From contig NZ_BNAQ01000003.1 in NCBI RefSeq assembly GCF_014653575.1, positions 458,694 to 522,693 of the forward strand: 64,000 bases of DNA, written 5' to 3'. The notes under the pieces are model-generated. The model saw nothing but the letters and a program-made list of their open reading frames with translations, was not told the DNA's origin and did not search any database. Each line of letters begins with the position of its first letter. Position 1 is the stretch's first letter. The DNA comes from Sphingomonas glacialis (GTDB lineage Bacteria > Pseudomonadota > Alphaproteobacteria > Sphingomonadales > Sphingomonadaceae). A program made the translations under genes and the position numbers. Below, piece by piece: positions 52,317 to 60,650 of this stretch.

Positions 52317-52736
52317 TCAGCAAGGATCGTGCCGGTTCTTGCGGCCGGCCGGCGCGGCTTCGAGTGCGCGGATTTCGCGGAGCACTTCGAGCGCATCGGC
52401 GCGCGCGATCAGCTTTTCGACCGCGCTCTGGTCGCGACGCGCCTCGCGCGTTGCCTCGACTGCGCGCTCGGCGGTGGCTTGCGCTGCGCGCAGGCGGCCC
52501 TCGGCGGCGTGCGCCGATTGATGAAGGCGCTCGCGAAAATGCGCTGCGGCGACGAGCGAGAAGCCCGCAACGGGCTCGGGTGTGGGGGCGACACCGGCGA
52601 CAAGCTGCGCAATGCGGCCCTTGAGCGCCGTTTCGCTCGCGGTGCGATCATGCGCGCGCGCTTCCTCGGCCTGTACGAGGCCCAGCTGGAGCGTCCGGAC
52701 GCGCAGGATCCGCTCGAGCTTGGTCGGCTTGGCCAT
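52317..52736 (-). CDS. fliJ: Flagellar export protein FliJ
   Basis: A 139-residue, almost entirely helical protein, predicted to form a coiled coil (LERILRVRTLQLGLVQAEEA). FliJ sits in the centre of the FliI hexamer and links it to FlhA. It is one base beyond the fliI stop, and the order fliI-fliJ-fliK is standard. Sequence conservation in the family is low, so the call rests on size, coiled coil and location. Confidence 0.8.
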   Translation of the reverse strand: MAKPTKLERILRVRTLQLGLVQAEEARAHDRTASETALKGRIAQLVAGVAPTPEPVAGFSLVAAAHFRERLHQSAHAAEGRLRAAQATAERAVEATREARRDQSAVEKLIARADALEVLREIRALEAAPAGRKNRHDPC

Positions 52737-52737
52737 C

Positions 52738-54066
52738 TCAGTCGGCGCCGAACACGCCGATCAGTTCCGCCGCCGCATCGGGCAACGAAACCTGCTCGTC
52801 GGGGTCCTGCTTGATATATTCCATCACCGCCGGGTGGCACGCGATCGCGGTGTCGATCGCCGGATCGGCGCCCGCGCGATACGCGCCCATCAGCACGAGA
52901 TCGCGATTTTCCTCATACGTCGCGAGATGGCGGCGCAGCGTGCGCGCGGCTTTCAGGTGCGGCTTGTCGACGATGTCGGTCATCACGCGGCTGACCGACG
53001 GGCCGATGTCGATCGCGGGATAGACGCCGCGCTCGGCGAGCTGGCGCGACAGCACGATATGCCCGTCGAGGATCGAGCGCGCCGAGTCGACGACGGGGTC
53101 GTTCCCGTCGTCGCCATCGGCGAGCACGGTGTAGATCGCGGTGATCGATCCGCCCGAATGGACGTCGGTGCCGGCGCGTTCGATCAGATTGGGGAGCATC
53201 GCGATGGCCGAGGGCGGATAGCCGCGGGCGCTCGCGGGTTCGCCGAGCGCCAGGCCGATCTCGCGCCCGGCGTGCGCGACGCGGGTGAGCGAATCCATGA
53301 TCAGCAGGACCTTCTTGCCCTCGGCGCGGAACGCCTCCGCGATCGCATGGACGCGCAGCGCGCCGCGGATGCGCAGCACGGGGGAATGGTTGGCGGGCAC
53401 AGCCACGACGACGGCGCGCTTGCGCGCGTCGCCTGCGACCTTGGTTTCGAGGAAGTCGGCGACTTCGCGGCTGCGCTCGCCGATCAGGCCGATGACGATC
53501 ACGTCGGCTTCCGCCGCGCGCACGATCATGCCGAGCAGCACCGATTTGCCGACGCCCGAGCCCGCCATGATGCCGATACGCTGGCCTTGGCCGACGGTAA
53601 GCAAGCCGTTGATCGCGCGAACACCGACGTCGAGCGGCGCGAGTACGCGGCCGCGATCGAGCGGCGACTGCAATTTGCCCGCAAGCGGCCAGCGACCTGC
53701 GCCGCGGATCGGGCCGAGCCCGTCGATCGGCTTGCCCGCGCCATCTACGACGCGGCCGAGCAGGGCTGCGCCGACTTCGGCCTCGCCGGGCGCGCCGGCC
53801 GGGCGGACCGGGGCTTGCGGGAGCAAAGCGGCGGGGCCGCCGAGGTTCATCAGCAGCGTGCGGCCGTTGCGGAAGCCGATCACCTCGGCCTCGACCCCCG
53901 AGTGGCGATCGCCGACTTGGCAGACGGTGCCGACCGGGACGGTGAGCCCGACCGCTTCCATCAGCAGCCCATCGAACGAAGCGAGCCGGCCCGCGACCTT
54001 GGGCGCAGGCGCGAAGTCGGCGATGCCGAGCGATTCGAGATACGAGTCGGTGAAGCGGTTCAGCAT
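52738..54066 (-). CDS. fliI: Flagellum-specific ATP synthase FliI
   Basis: A 442-residue export ATPase related to the F1 beta subunit. The Walker A is AGSGVGKS (residues 168-175), and the Walker B region is KVLLIMDSLTRVAHAGREIG near residue 257, followed by a conserved SITAIYTVL stretch. FliI, regulated by FliH, releases and unfolds chaperone-bound export substrates. A 136-base gap with an inverted repeat separates it from fliH, the second break in this flagellar unit. Confidence 0.95.
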   Translation of the reverse strand: MLNRFTDSYLESLGIADFAPAPKVAGRLASFDGLLMEAVGLTVPVGTVCQVGDRHSGVEAEVIGFRNGRTLLMNLGGPAALLPQAPVRPAGAPGEAEVGAALLGRVVDGAGKPIDGLGPIRGAGRWPLAGKLQSPLDRGRVLAPLDVGVRAINGLLTVGQGQRIGIMAGSGVGKSVLLGMIVRAAEADVIVIGLIGERSREVADFLETKVAGDARKRAVVVAVPANHSPVLRIRGALRVHAIAEAFRAEGKKVLLIMDSLTRVAHAGREIGLALGEPASARGYPPSAIAMLPNLIERAGTDVHSGGSITAIYTVLADGDDGNDPVVDSARSILDGHIVLSRQLAERGVYPAIDIGPSVSRVMTDIVDKPHLKAARTLRRHLATYEENRDLVLMGAYRAGADPAIDTAIACHPAVMEYIKQDPDEQVSLPDAAAELIGVFGAD

Positions 54067-54082
54067 GGGAGCGCTGCGCCTT

Positions 54083-54178
54083 CGTCACCCCGGCCTTGTG
54101 CCGGGGCCCACCGGGACGCGCGTGCTGCGACCGATGGCTGTGCATCACGGTGGACCCCGCAACAGGGCCGGGGTGACG
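54083..54178. repeat. 31-base inverted repeat pair (BIME) between fliH and fliI
   Basis: The left arm at 54083-54113 begins CGTCACCCCGGCC and ends GGGGCCCACCG. The right arm at 54148-54178, read in reverse, begins CGTCACCCCGGCC and ends GGGGTCCACCG. The two arms differ at only a few positions and are separated by about 34 bases. Each arm also contains a shorter CCCCGGC/GCCGGGG-type hairpin. Typical extragenic repeat of sphingomonads, here inside an operon. Confidence 0.85.
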
Positions 54179-54202
54179 GATGCGAAGCAGGGAGAGGGGG
54201 CA

Positions 54203-54940
54203 TCACGCCGCCGGCACCGCGACGCGATCGATCGCGTGCGCCAATTGTTCGAGCCATAGCTCGGGTCCGTCCTCGACGATCGTCGACGCGCTTTCGAGCT
54301 GGAACGATCCGCGCGCCAGGCTCGCATCGCCGACCGCGAAGATCTGGCGCGGCAATTTGCCCTCGAGCAACGCGACATCGTCGGGATGGACATGGAGGAT
54401 CGCCGATTCGGCGGCATCGCTCAGCAGATCGACCGCGGCCTCGATGCGGCGCGCGAGCAAGTCGGGCTCGACGCCGATTTCGCCGACCAGGCGGGTGACG
54501 AGAAACAAGACCGTCTGGCGCAGCCGCTGCGCCACTGCGTCGCGATCGATGCGATCATCCGACTTGAGCGCTTGCGCGAGCGAGGCGAGCAGCGTCCGGT
54601 CACGCTCCCCGGTCACCGCCATCTCGGCCTGCGCCGCGGCGACGCCTTCGGCATAGCCCGCGGAATGCGCCGCCTCGATCGGATCGACGAACGGCGTCGC
54701 GGCGGCCGCCGCCTCGAACGGGTCCCACCCCTCGGTCGGGTTGCTGTCGGGATCGGCGGGGGTGAAGTGGCGCGGGCCGGCCTCGCCTGCCGCTTGCGGC
54801 GCGAACGAGACGGGGCCGCGTGCGACGCGGTCGCGCAGATCGGCGGGCGCAAAGCCCGCGACGCGCGGCGCGAACGCTGCCTTGAGTGCCTCGGCCACGC
54901 CCTGGCCGCGCGCGGAAAAACCTGCGGTGAACTCAGACAT
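54203..54940 (-). CDS. fliH: Flagellar assembly protein FliH
   Basis: A 245-residue stator-like regulator of FliI. An Ala/Pro-rich N-terminus (1-85) is followed by AHSAGYAEGVAAAQAEM (a GxxxG-like helical repeat region) and a C-terminal FliH domain with LVTRLVGEIGVEPDLLARRI and HVHPDDVALLEG. It tethers FliI to FliN and the export gate. The ATG at 54940 overlaps the fliG end by 8 bases. The repeat at 54083 follows its stop. Confidence 0.87.
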   Translation of the reverse strand: MSEFTAGFSARGQGVAEALKAAFAPRVAGFAPADLRDRVARGPVSFAPQAAGEAGPRHFTPADPDSNPTEGWDPFEAAAAATPFVDPIEAAHSAGYAEGVAAAQAEMAVTGERDRTLLASLAQALKSDDRIDRDAVAQRLRQTVLFLVTRLVGEIGVEPDLLARRIEAAVDLLSDAAESAILHVHPDDVALLEGKLPRQIFAVGDASLARGSFQLESASTIVEDGPELWLEQLAHAIDRVAVPAA

Positions 54941-55940
54941 AATCGTCTTCGCCTGCACCCATTTGGATCGTGCCGTCCTTGGCGAGGTTGCGCGCGATCT
55001 GGATGATCACCTTTTGCGCCTCGAGCACTTCGGAGAGCTTCATCGGCCCGCGCGCTTCCATCTCGTCGCGGATGCCATCGGCGGCGCGGCTCGACATGCA
55101 GCCGAGGAAGCGAGCGCGGATGCTCTCGTCGACGCCCTTCAAGGCACGCGTGAGGATGTCGCTGTCGATGTTGCGGATCAGTGTGCCGAGGTTCTTGTCG
55201 TCGAGCTCGAGCAGATTGTCGAACACGAACATCGCTTCCTCGATCGCCTTCGCCACGTCGCGGTCGATCTTGAACAATTTGGGCATGACGCGCAGTTCGG
55301 TCGCCTTGCGCCCGCTCGACAGGATCTTGGCGGCGTCCTTGGTGCCGCCGAGCGTCACGCCGGCCGAGGCTTGTGATGTACCAGTGCGGTTCGCGAGCAT
55401 CGTCTTGAGCGTCTCGACCGCTTCGGGCGTGATCGGCCCAAGCCGCGCGAGCCGGTGGAGGATATCCGGCTGGACCGCATCGGGCATCAGCTCGAGCACC
55501 TGTGCGCCGACCGTCGGATCGAGATTGGCGATCAGGACCGCGGCGATCTGCGGATGCTCCTTCTCGATCATCGCGGCGATCTCGCCCGCGTCGAGCCAGT
55601 CGAGCAAGTCGAGCTGGCACGATTCCTGGGCCGGCACGATGCGGGCGAGCACGCTGTCGGCTTTCTCCTGGCCGAGCGCACGCGTCATCACCGCCTCGAT
55701 CCGCGGGCGCGGGTCGAAGCCGATCGCGGTGCGTTCGCGCGCCTTGCCGACGAAATCGTCGAGCACGCCCTCGACCTCGATCTCGCTGACATCGGCGACC
55801 GCGAACATCGCCTTGCCGAGCTGGCGGACTTCCTCGGGATCGAGCTTCTGCAGGATCGCGGCGGCTTCCTCCTCGCCGACGAGCATCATCAGCACGGCGG
55901 CGCGTTCGACGCCGGTATAAATGCGGGTGGGAGCGTTCAT
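54933..55940 (-). CDS. fliG: Flagellar motor switch protein FliG
   Basis: A 335-residue rotor protein, normal length. The N-terminal domain binds FliF (RAAVLMMLVGEEEAAAILQK); the middle domain has the FliM-binding EHPQ in IEKEHPQIAAVLIANLDP. The C-terminal torque helix has the charged residues that face the stator (MFVFDNLLELDDKNLGTLIR, with RARFLGCMSSRAADGIRDEM). It overlaps the fliF stop by 4 bases. All features are intact, unlike FliM. Confidence 0.96.
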   Translation of the reverse strand: MNAPTRIYTGVERAAVLMMLVGEEEAAAILQKLDPEEVRQLGKAMFAVADVSEIEVEGVLDDFVGKARERTAIGFDPRPRIEAVMTRALGQEKADSVLARIVPAQESCQLDLLDWLDAGEIAAMIEKEHPQIAAVLIANLDPTVGAQVLELMPDAVQPDILHRLARLGPITPEAVETLKTMLANRTGTSQASAGVTLGGTKDAAKILSSGRKATELRVMPKLFKIDRDVAKAIEEAMFVFDNLLELDDKNLGTLIRNIDSDILTRALKGVDESIRARFLGCMSSRAADGIRDEMEARGPMKLSEVLEAQKVIIQIARNLAKDGTIQMGAGEDDYV

Positions 55941-57688
55941 GACTTGATCATGTCCCGTACGGCGAGCGCGGCGCGCGCCGGATTGTCGCGGGTGAAGCCG
56001 CGCACCATGCCGATCCGGTCGTCATAGTTGCGCGCATTCTCGAGCGCATCGATGCTGACCGGCTGGTCGGTCCGCGGCGGCGGGATCTGGCCGCCTTCAT
56101 ACCCGTCGGGCGCGCCGATCTCGCGGCCGAGCGCGGCGCGCGGCTGCGCGGCGCTGTCGTCGCGCTTCTTGAGCAGCGCCGTCGCGAGCGGACGGACGCC
56201 GAGGAACAGCACGAGCAGCGCAATGACGAGTGCGGTCACGTTGCGCGCCACCACCGGGAGCCAGCCGGCCTCATACCATGGCTGCTTGTCGTCGAGCGCG
56301 GTGGCGCCGGCGAACTTGCGACTGATAACCGTGACCTGGTCGCCGCGCGGTTGGCTGTAGCCGACCGCGGTCTGGACGAGCTGGGTGATCTGCTGGATCT
56401 CGAGCTGGCTGCGCGGCTTGCCCGTTTCCGGGTCGCGCAGCAGCACCGCAACCGACAGGCGCGTGATCGTGCCGGGCGCCGTGCGGCTGACCGAGACTTC
56501 CTTGCCGAGATCGTAAGCGCGCGAATATTGGTCGCTCGCCTTCAGCGCATCGCTGACCGCACCGGCGGCTGCCGCGACGACCGGGCCGGTGGCACCCGGC
56601 GTCGATGCGACGGGAGTCGCGCCCGGGGCAGGGGTCGGCGCTGGGGTCGGCTGCGGCGCGCTCAGCGTCGAGGCCGGCGGCGGGGTGTTCGACAGCGCGC
56701 CGGGGATTCCGCCGGGCGCTTGCCCGTCCTTGCCGTTGCCCGTCCACTGGCCCTGCTCGACGCGCAGCACGCCTTGCTTGTCATAGCTTTCCTTGGTCGC
56801 CTGCGTCTCGTTGAGATCGACATCGGCCTGGACTTCGGTGGTGAAATTGCCCGCGCCGATCAGCGGCGTGAGCATCTGCACGACCTGCGCGCGATATTTC
56901 TCCTCGATCCGGCGCTGGAAGGCGACGCGTTCGTCGCTTGCCGCCCCCAGCGCGCTCTGGTTCGCGCCCTTGGTCAGCAAGCCACCCATCTGGTCGACGA
57001 TCGTCACGCCCTCGGGCTTCATCCCCGGGACCGACGAGGCGACGAGGTTGATGATCGACGACACCTGCGCGTCGCCGAGCGAGCGGCCCGGCTGCAATTT
57101 GACGATGACCGAGGCCGACGGTGCGGCGGAATCGCGCACGAACACCGATTGCTCGGGCGTCGCGAGATGGACGCGCGCTTCGGCTACCGCGTCGATCTCC
57201 TGGATCGATCGCGCGAGTTCGGTCTCGCGCGCCTGGCGCAGGCGTTCGCCCTCGACCGCGCGCGACACGCCCATCGGGAGGTTGTCGAGGATCGCGTAGC
57301 CGCCGGGTGCCGCCTTGGGCAGCCCCTGGCCGGCGAGCAGGATGCGCGCGCGCGAATAATCGTCTTCATTGACGGTCAGCGATCCGGTCGCCGCGTCGAT
57401 CTTGGACGTGATGTTGGCGGCCTGCAGCGCGGCGGTGACCGAGGCCTTGTCGGCATCGGCGAGGCCGGCGAACAACACCTTCTGGTTCGGCGTCGCGAGC
57501 ATCATCCAGGCGAGGGCTGCGGCGCCGATCAAGCCGACGAGCAGCGCCATCGGCAGGCTGCGGCGCACCGCGGGCTGCGCGAACAGCCCCTGGAGCTGGC
57601 TGAGCGGGTTGGCGAAGCGTTCGGGCACCATGGCGGCGAGCCCGGAGCCAGACGACCCTTGCGGAGCGGGGGTGAGAGCGTTGCTCAT
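55937..57688 (-). CDS. fliF: Flagellar MS-ring protein FliF
   Basis: A 583-residue protein that forms the MS ring. It has two membrane helices (about residues 45-65 and 470-490), flanking ring-building motifs with QARETELARSIQEIDAVAEA and VARVHLATPEQSVFVRD-type stretches, and a Pro/Ala-rich linker at about residue 340 (PPPASTLSAPQPTPAPTPAP). The C-terminal cytoplasmic FliG-binding segment is near YDDRIGMVRGFTRDNP. Four bases separate it from fliE and it overlaps fliG by 4. Confidence 0.95.
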   Translation of the reverse strand: MSNALTPAPQGSSGSGLAAMVPERFANPLSQLQGLFAQPAVRRSLPMALLVGLIGAAALAWMMLATPNQKVLFAGLADADKASVTAALQAANITSKIDAATGSLTVNEDDYSRARILLAGQGLPKAAPGGYAILDNLPMGVSRAVEGERLRQARETELARSIQEIDAVAEARVHLATPEQSVFVRDSAAPSASVIVKLQPGRSLGDAQVSSIINLVASSVPGMKPEGVTIVDQMGGLLTKGANQSALGAASDERVAFQRRIEEKYRAQVVQMLTPLIGAGNFTTEVQADVDLNETQATKESYDKQGVLRVEQGQWTGNGKDGQAPGGIPGALSNTPPPASTLSAPQPTPAPTPAPGATPVASTPGATGPVVAAAAGAVSDALKASDQYSRAYDLGKEVSVSRTAPGTITRLSVAVLLRDPETGKPRSQLEIQQITQLVQTAVGYSQPRGDQVTVISRKFAGATALDDKQPWYEAGWLPVVARNVTALVIALLVLFLGVRPLATALLKKRDDSAAQPRAALGREIGAPDGYEGGQIPPPRTDQPVSIDALENARNYDDRIGMVRGFTRDNPARAALAVRDMIKS

Positions 57689-57691
57689 CGA

Positions 57692-58051
57692 TTATACCGG
57701 CATGCTCATAATGTCCTTGTAAGCGGACAGGAGTTTGTTGCGGACTTGCAGCGTCGCTTCGAAGCCGACCGACGCCTGCTGGCGCGCCAGCATCACCTTG
57801 GCGATGTCGATCGTCTCGCCGCGCTCATAGCTTTCGGAGAGCTTGCTCGCCTCGACTTGACCCTGGTTCACGCTTTTCAGCGCGTCTTCCATCGTCGAGG
57901 CAAAGCTCGTCGGCTTGGCTTCGGTCGCCGGAGCAGCGGGGCCCGACGTCCCGGCGCGCGCGAGCGCCTGGTTGCGTTCGAGGATCTGCGCGCGCAGCGC
58001 CATCACCCGGTCGACGCCCATCGCGCCGCCACCGATCGCGTCGATGCTCAT
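57692..58051 (-). CDS. fliE: Flagellar hook-basal body protein FliE
   Basis: A 119-residue protein that links the MS ring to the rod. It has the family C-terminus (SVNQGQVEASKLSESYERGE, then VMLARQQASVGFEATLQVRN and LLSAYKDIMSMPV). The N-terminal half is short and helical. The ATG overlaps the activator stop (ATGA), so fliE is the first structural gene after the regulator and is coupled to it. Confidence 0.92.
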   Translation of the reverse strand: MSIDAIGGGAMGVDRVMALRAQILERNQALARAGTSGPAAPATEAKPTSFASTMEDALKSVNQGQVEASKLSESYERGETIDIAKVMLARQQASVGFEATLQVRNKLLSAYKDIMSMPV

Positions 58052-59352
58052 GCGACACCCATGGCGTACTGGGCCACCCGGCCGACGGCAGAGACGATGT
58101 CGTCACCCTGTTCACGCGCCTTGGCGAGACGGTAGCGCAAGGTGCGCTCCGAAATGCCGAGCCTCCGCGCGGTCTCGATCCGGCTGCCGTTGCACGCGGC
58201 GAGCGTTTCGCGGATCGCCTGGAACTCGTGCATCTGGACGATGTTGCCCAAAGTCACAGGGGGCGTCGCGGGTTGCGCGGGCTCGTCGTTCGCTGCGCCG
58301 GCGGCGCGTGCGTTCGGGCGGTCGAAGACGATGTGCTCGGCCGAGATCGTGTCACCGCCGGCAAAGAGCAGCGCGCGCTGGACGACGTTCTCGAGCTCGC
58401 GGACATTGCCCGGCCAATCGTGGCGCAGCAGCAGGTCGATCGCCGACATATCGGGCCAGGGAACGGTCTGGCGGTTGCCGGCGTGGCGCAAGATCAGCGT
58501 CGCCGCGAGCGCAGGGATATCCTGTGGCCGCTCGGCGAGCAGCTTGGTCGTCAGCGGGAAGACCGAGAGGCGGTAATACAGATCGGCGCGGAAGCGGCCC
58601 GCGGCGACCTCGTCCTGCAGGTCGCGGTTGGCGCAGGCGATGACCCGCACGTCGATCGACTGCGGCGTGGTCGCGCCGATCGGAACGATCTCGCGCTCCT
58701 GGAGCGCGCGGAGCAGCTTGGCCTGGAGCTGGAGCGGCAGTTCGGCGACTTCGTCGAGCAGCAGCGTGCCGCCATGTGCTGCACGGAAGAAGCCTTCGCC
58801 GCCCGACGAGGCACCGGTGAAGGCGCCCTTCTGATGGCCGAACAGCAGCGCCTCGAGCATCGTCTCGGGCAGCGCGGCACAGTTGATCGCGATGAACGGG
58901 CCGGCGGCGCGCGCCGACTTCAAATGGATCGAGCGCGCGAGCACTTCCTTGCCGGTGCCGGTCGGGCCGTTGATCAGCACGGTGATGTCGGCGGCGGCGA
59001 CGCGATCGGCGAGCGCGTGGAGCGCGAGGCTCTCGGGGTCGGCGGCGGTCGGCATTTCGGGTTCGGCGAGCAAGGCGCGGACGAAGCCCACACCGACTGC
59101 GGCATCGGCGCTTTCGAAGGCGACCCGCGCCGGACCACCGTCGTGCGACGGAATGACGTAGCGCCCCTCGCTGGCGAGCACGACTGTGCGTGCGGCGGCG
59201 GGCGGGGTCTCGCCCTCGGCAATGAGGAACAGCGCGTCGCGCGGCGCCTTGCCGTCTTCGAACGCGCCGATCGCGAAGCCTTGCGCGCGGAGTGCGGACA
59301 CCAGCGCGTAGTGCTGGCGAAGAATCGCGGCTGACGGAACGATGGATCGCAT
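58048..59352 (-). CDS. Sigma-54-dependent flagellar regulator, FlbD-like
   Basis: A 434-residue enhancer-binding protein. Its N-terminal part of about 110 residues has no clear receiver domain: no phospho-acceptor pattern (Asp-Asp, Asp, Lys) is evident. The AAA+ domain follows, with Walker A GPTGTGKE at residues 129-136, the sigma-54 contact GAFTGA at 176-181 and GGTLLLDEVAELP. The C-terminal Fis-type helix-turn-helix is GSRIETARRLGISERTLRYR. It heads the leftward operon and is next to the half-site array, so it probably activates these genes and fliC. ATG at 59352 with AAGGGGG upstream. Confidence 0.9.
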   Translation of the reverse strand: MRSIVPSAAILRQHYALVSALRAQGFAIGAFEDGKAPRDALFLIAEGETPPAAARTVVLASEGRYVIPSHDGGPARVAFESADAAVGVGFVRALLAEPEMPTAADPESLALHALADRVAAADITVLINGPTGTGKEVLARSIHLKSARAAGPFIAINCAALPETMLEALLFGHQKGAFTGASSGGEGFFRAAHGGTLLLDEVAELPLQLQAKLLRALQEREIVPIGATTPQSIDVRVIACANRDLQDEVAAGRFRADLYYRLSVFPLTTKLLAERPQDIPALAATLILRHAGNRQTVPWPDMSAIDLLLRHDWPGNVRELENVVQRALLFAGGDTISAEHIVFDRPNARAAGAANDEPAQPATPPVTLGNIVQMHEFQAIRETLAACNGSRIETARRLGISERTLRYRLAKAREQGDDIVSAVGRVAQYAMGVA

Positions 59353-59414
59353 GACGGGCCCCCTTGAACGAGCCTTGCAATGCTGCATTTCTGGTAAATG
59401 AATGGTTAAGGATG

Positions 59415-59501
59415 TTGCCGGGGCGGCAAAGTCTGACCGTTTGCCGCGATTTTTGCCGGTAAATTCAGGCAAAATCGGCAAAAGCGCAGCGAGTTTGCAA
59501 A
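59415..59501. promoter_or_regulatory. Array of TTGCCG/CGGCAA half-sites, probable activator enhancer
   Basis: In the 248-base gap between flbD-like and fliC are TTGCCG-GGG-CGGCAA (59415-59429), TTTGCCG (59440-59446), TTTTGCC (59451-59457) opposed to GGCAAAA (59468-59474), CGGCAAAA (59476-59483) and TTTGCAAA (59494-59501). These alternate in both directions and recall the ftr sites bound by Caulobacter FlbD, which are also CGGCAAA/TTTGCCG palindromes. They could serve both divergent units. No reliable -24/-12 promoter could be placed. Confidence 0.65.
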
Positions 59502-59600
59502 AGTGCTTAATCCGCGGCGGATGCGGTCGTTAGCACTGTTGGCGGCTCGGCTCTCCGATGGGGGACGGCGGGATTGCCGGACCCAATGGAGATTTTCACC

Positions 59601-60449
59601 ATGACCGTTATCGGAACCAACGTCGCCGCACTCAAGGCGACCAACGCATCGAACTCGGCGAGCATGGCGCTCGCCACCAGCATCGAGCGCCTGTCGACCG
59701 GCAAGCGCATCAACTCGGCCAAGGACGATGCCGCCGGTCTCGCGATCGCCTCGTCGCTGACCTCGCAGATCAAGGGCCAGAACCAGGCGATCCGCAATGC
59801 GAACGACGGCATCGCGCTGTCGCAGACCGCCGACAGCGCGCTCGGCGAAGCGACCAACATCCTGCAGCGCGTCCGCGAACTCGCCGTCCAGTCGGCGTCG
59901 GGCACCTATGGCGCAGACGATCGCGCCAACATGCAGACTGAAGTTACCGAATTGACCTCGCAGCTCTCGACGACGCTCGGCGCCAAGTTCAACGGCGTCA
60001 GCCTGTTCAAGGTCACCACCGCAACGCCCGTCCCTGCGACCGACGACATCAAGATCAAGATCCAGACCGGCTCCGGATCCGACGCGACCGCCAACACGGT
60101 GAACCTCAACATCGCGGCGATCGATGGCACCAAGGTCGACGCGACGGCACTCGACGTCACCAGCGTCACCAATGCGGGCACCACGCTCGACAACATCGAT
60201 GCGGCGCTGAAGTCGATCAACACCACGCGCGCTTCGATCGGTGCTGGCCAGAGCCGACTCTCCTCGGCGGTCAACACGCTGACCTCGAACGTCGCCAACC
60301 TGACCGACGCGAAGAGCCGGATCGAAGACGTCGACTTCTCGACCGAGACAACCAGCCTCGCCAAGGCGCAGATCCTCAGCCAGGCATCGACCGCGCTGCT
60401 CGCGCAGGCGAACCAGAGCCAGCAGGGCGTGCTCAAGCTGCTCGGCTAA
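59601..60449 (+). CDS. fliC: Flagellin
   Basis: A 282-residue filament subunit. The N-terminal D0/D1 starts [20 protein letters not shown] and has [19 protein letters not shown]; the C-terminal D1/D0 ends [20 protein letters not shown] and [14 protein letters not shown]. The variable centre is short, about 110 residues, so the D2/D3 domains are nearly absent, as usual in Alphaproteobacteria. The ATG at 59601 is used over 59586, which would overlap its own GGAG ribosome site. Transcribed away from the flagellar operon. No second flagellin gene is in the window. Confidence 0.95.
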   Translation: MTVIGTNVAALKATNASNSASMALATSIERLSTGKRINSAKDDAAGLAIASSLTSQIKGQNQAIRNANDGIALSQTADSALGEATNILQRVRELAVQSASGTYGADDRANMQTEVTELTSQLSTTLGAKFNGVSLFKVTTATPVPATDDIKIKIQTGSGSDATANTVNLNIAAIDGTKVDATALDVTSVTNAGTTLDNIDAALKSINTTRASIGAGQSRLSSAVNTLTSNVANLTDAKSRIEDVDFSTETTSLAKAQILSQASTALLAQANQSQQGVLKLLG

Positions 60450-60467
60450 GCGGCCTCGGCCCTGGCG

Positions 60468-60494
60468 CCCGACCCCCCATAAAGGGTGTCGGGG
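60468..60494 (+). other. First hairpin downstream of fliC
   Basis: CCCGACCCC pairs with GGGTGTCGGG (one bulged base) around CCATAAA, 20 bases past the fliC stop. It has no T-tract, and precedes the stronger terminator at 60542; it may protect the abundant flagellin message from 3' exonucleases. Confidence 0.5.
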
Positions 60495-60541
60495 CCGACC
60501 GGGTCGTTCGCTTGGCGATCTATGTGGACGGCCTGCGAAGA

Positions 60542-60573
60542 CCCCGGCTCCCGTCATGGGCGCCGGGGTTTTT
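60542..60573 (+). terminator. Intrinsic terminator of fliC
   Basis: CCCCGGC (60542-60548), a 13-base loop, GCCGGGG (60562-60568), then TTTTT (60569-60573). It lies about 90 bases after the fliC stop and separates it from the carboxypeptidase gene. Confidence 0.85.
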
Positions 60574-60650
60574 CGGCGTCGTGCGCAGCGCGTCTCAAAA
60601 CGCCCGCGTGTGCAATCTCTTGTTAAGCGACACCGCTCCAAGACCTGCCG

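Noticed and set aside
56351..58135. Plus-strand open frame of 594 residues opposite fliF and fliE
   Set aside because: Shadow of two certain flagellar genes, no domain recognised.
59500..59600. A sigma-54 promoter for fliC (for example around TTGGCGGCTCGGCT or GGGGACGGCGGGATTGC)
   Set aside because: The GG and GC elements do not have the required 10-base separation, or they fall too close to the ATG. It is left uncalled.
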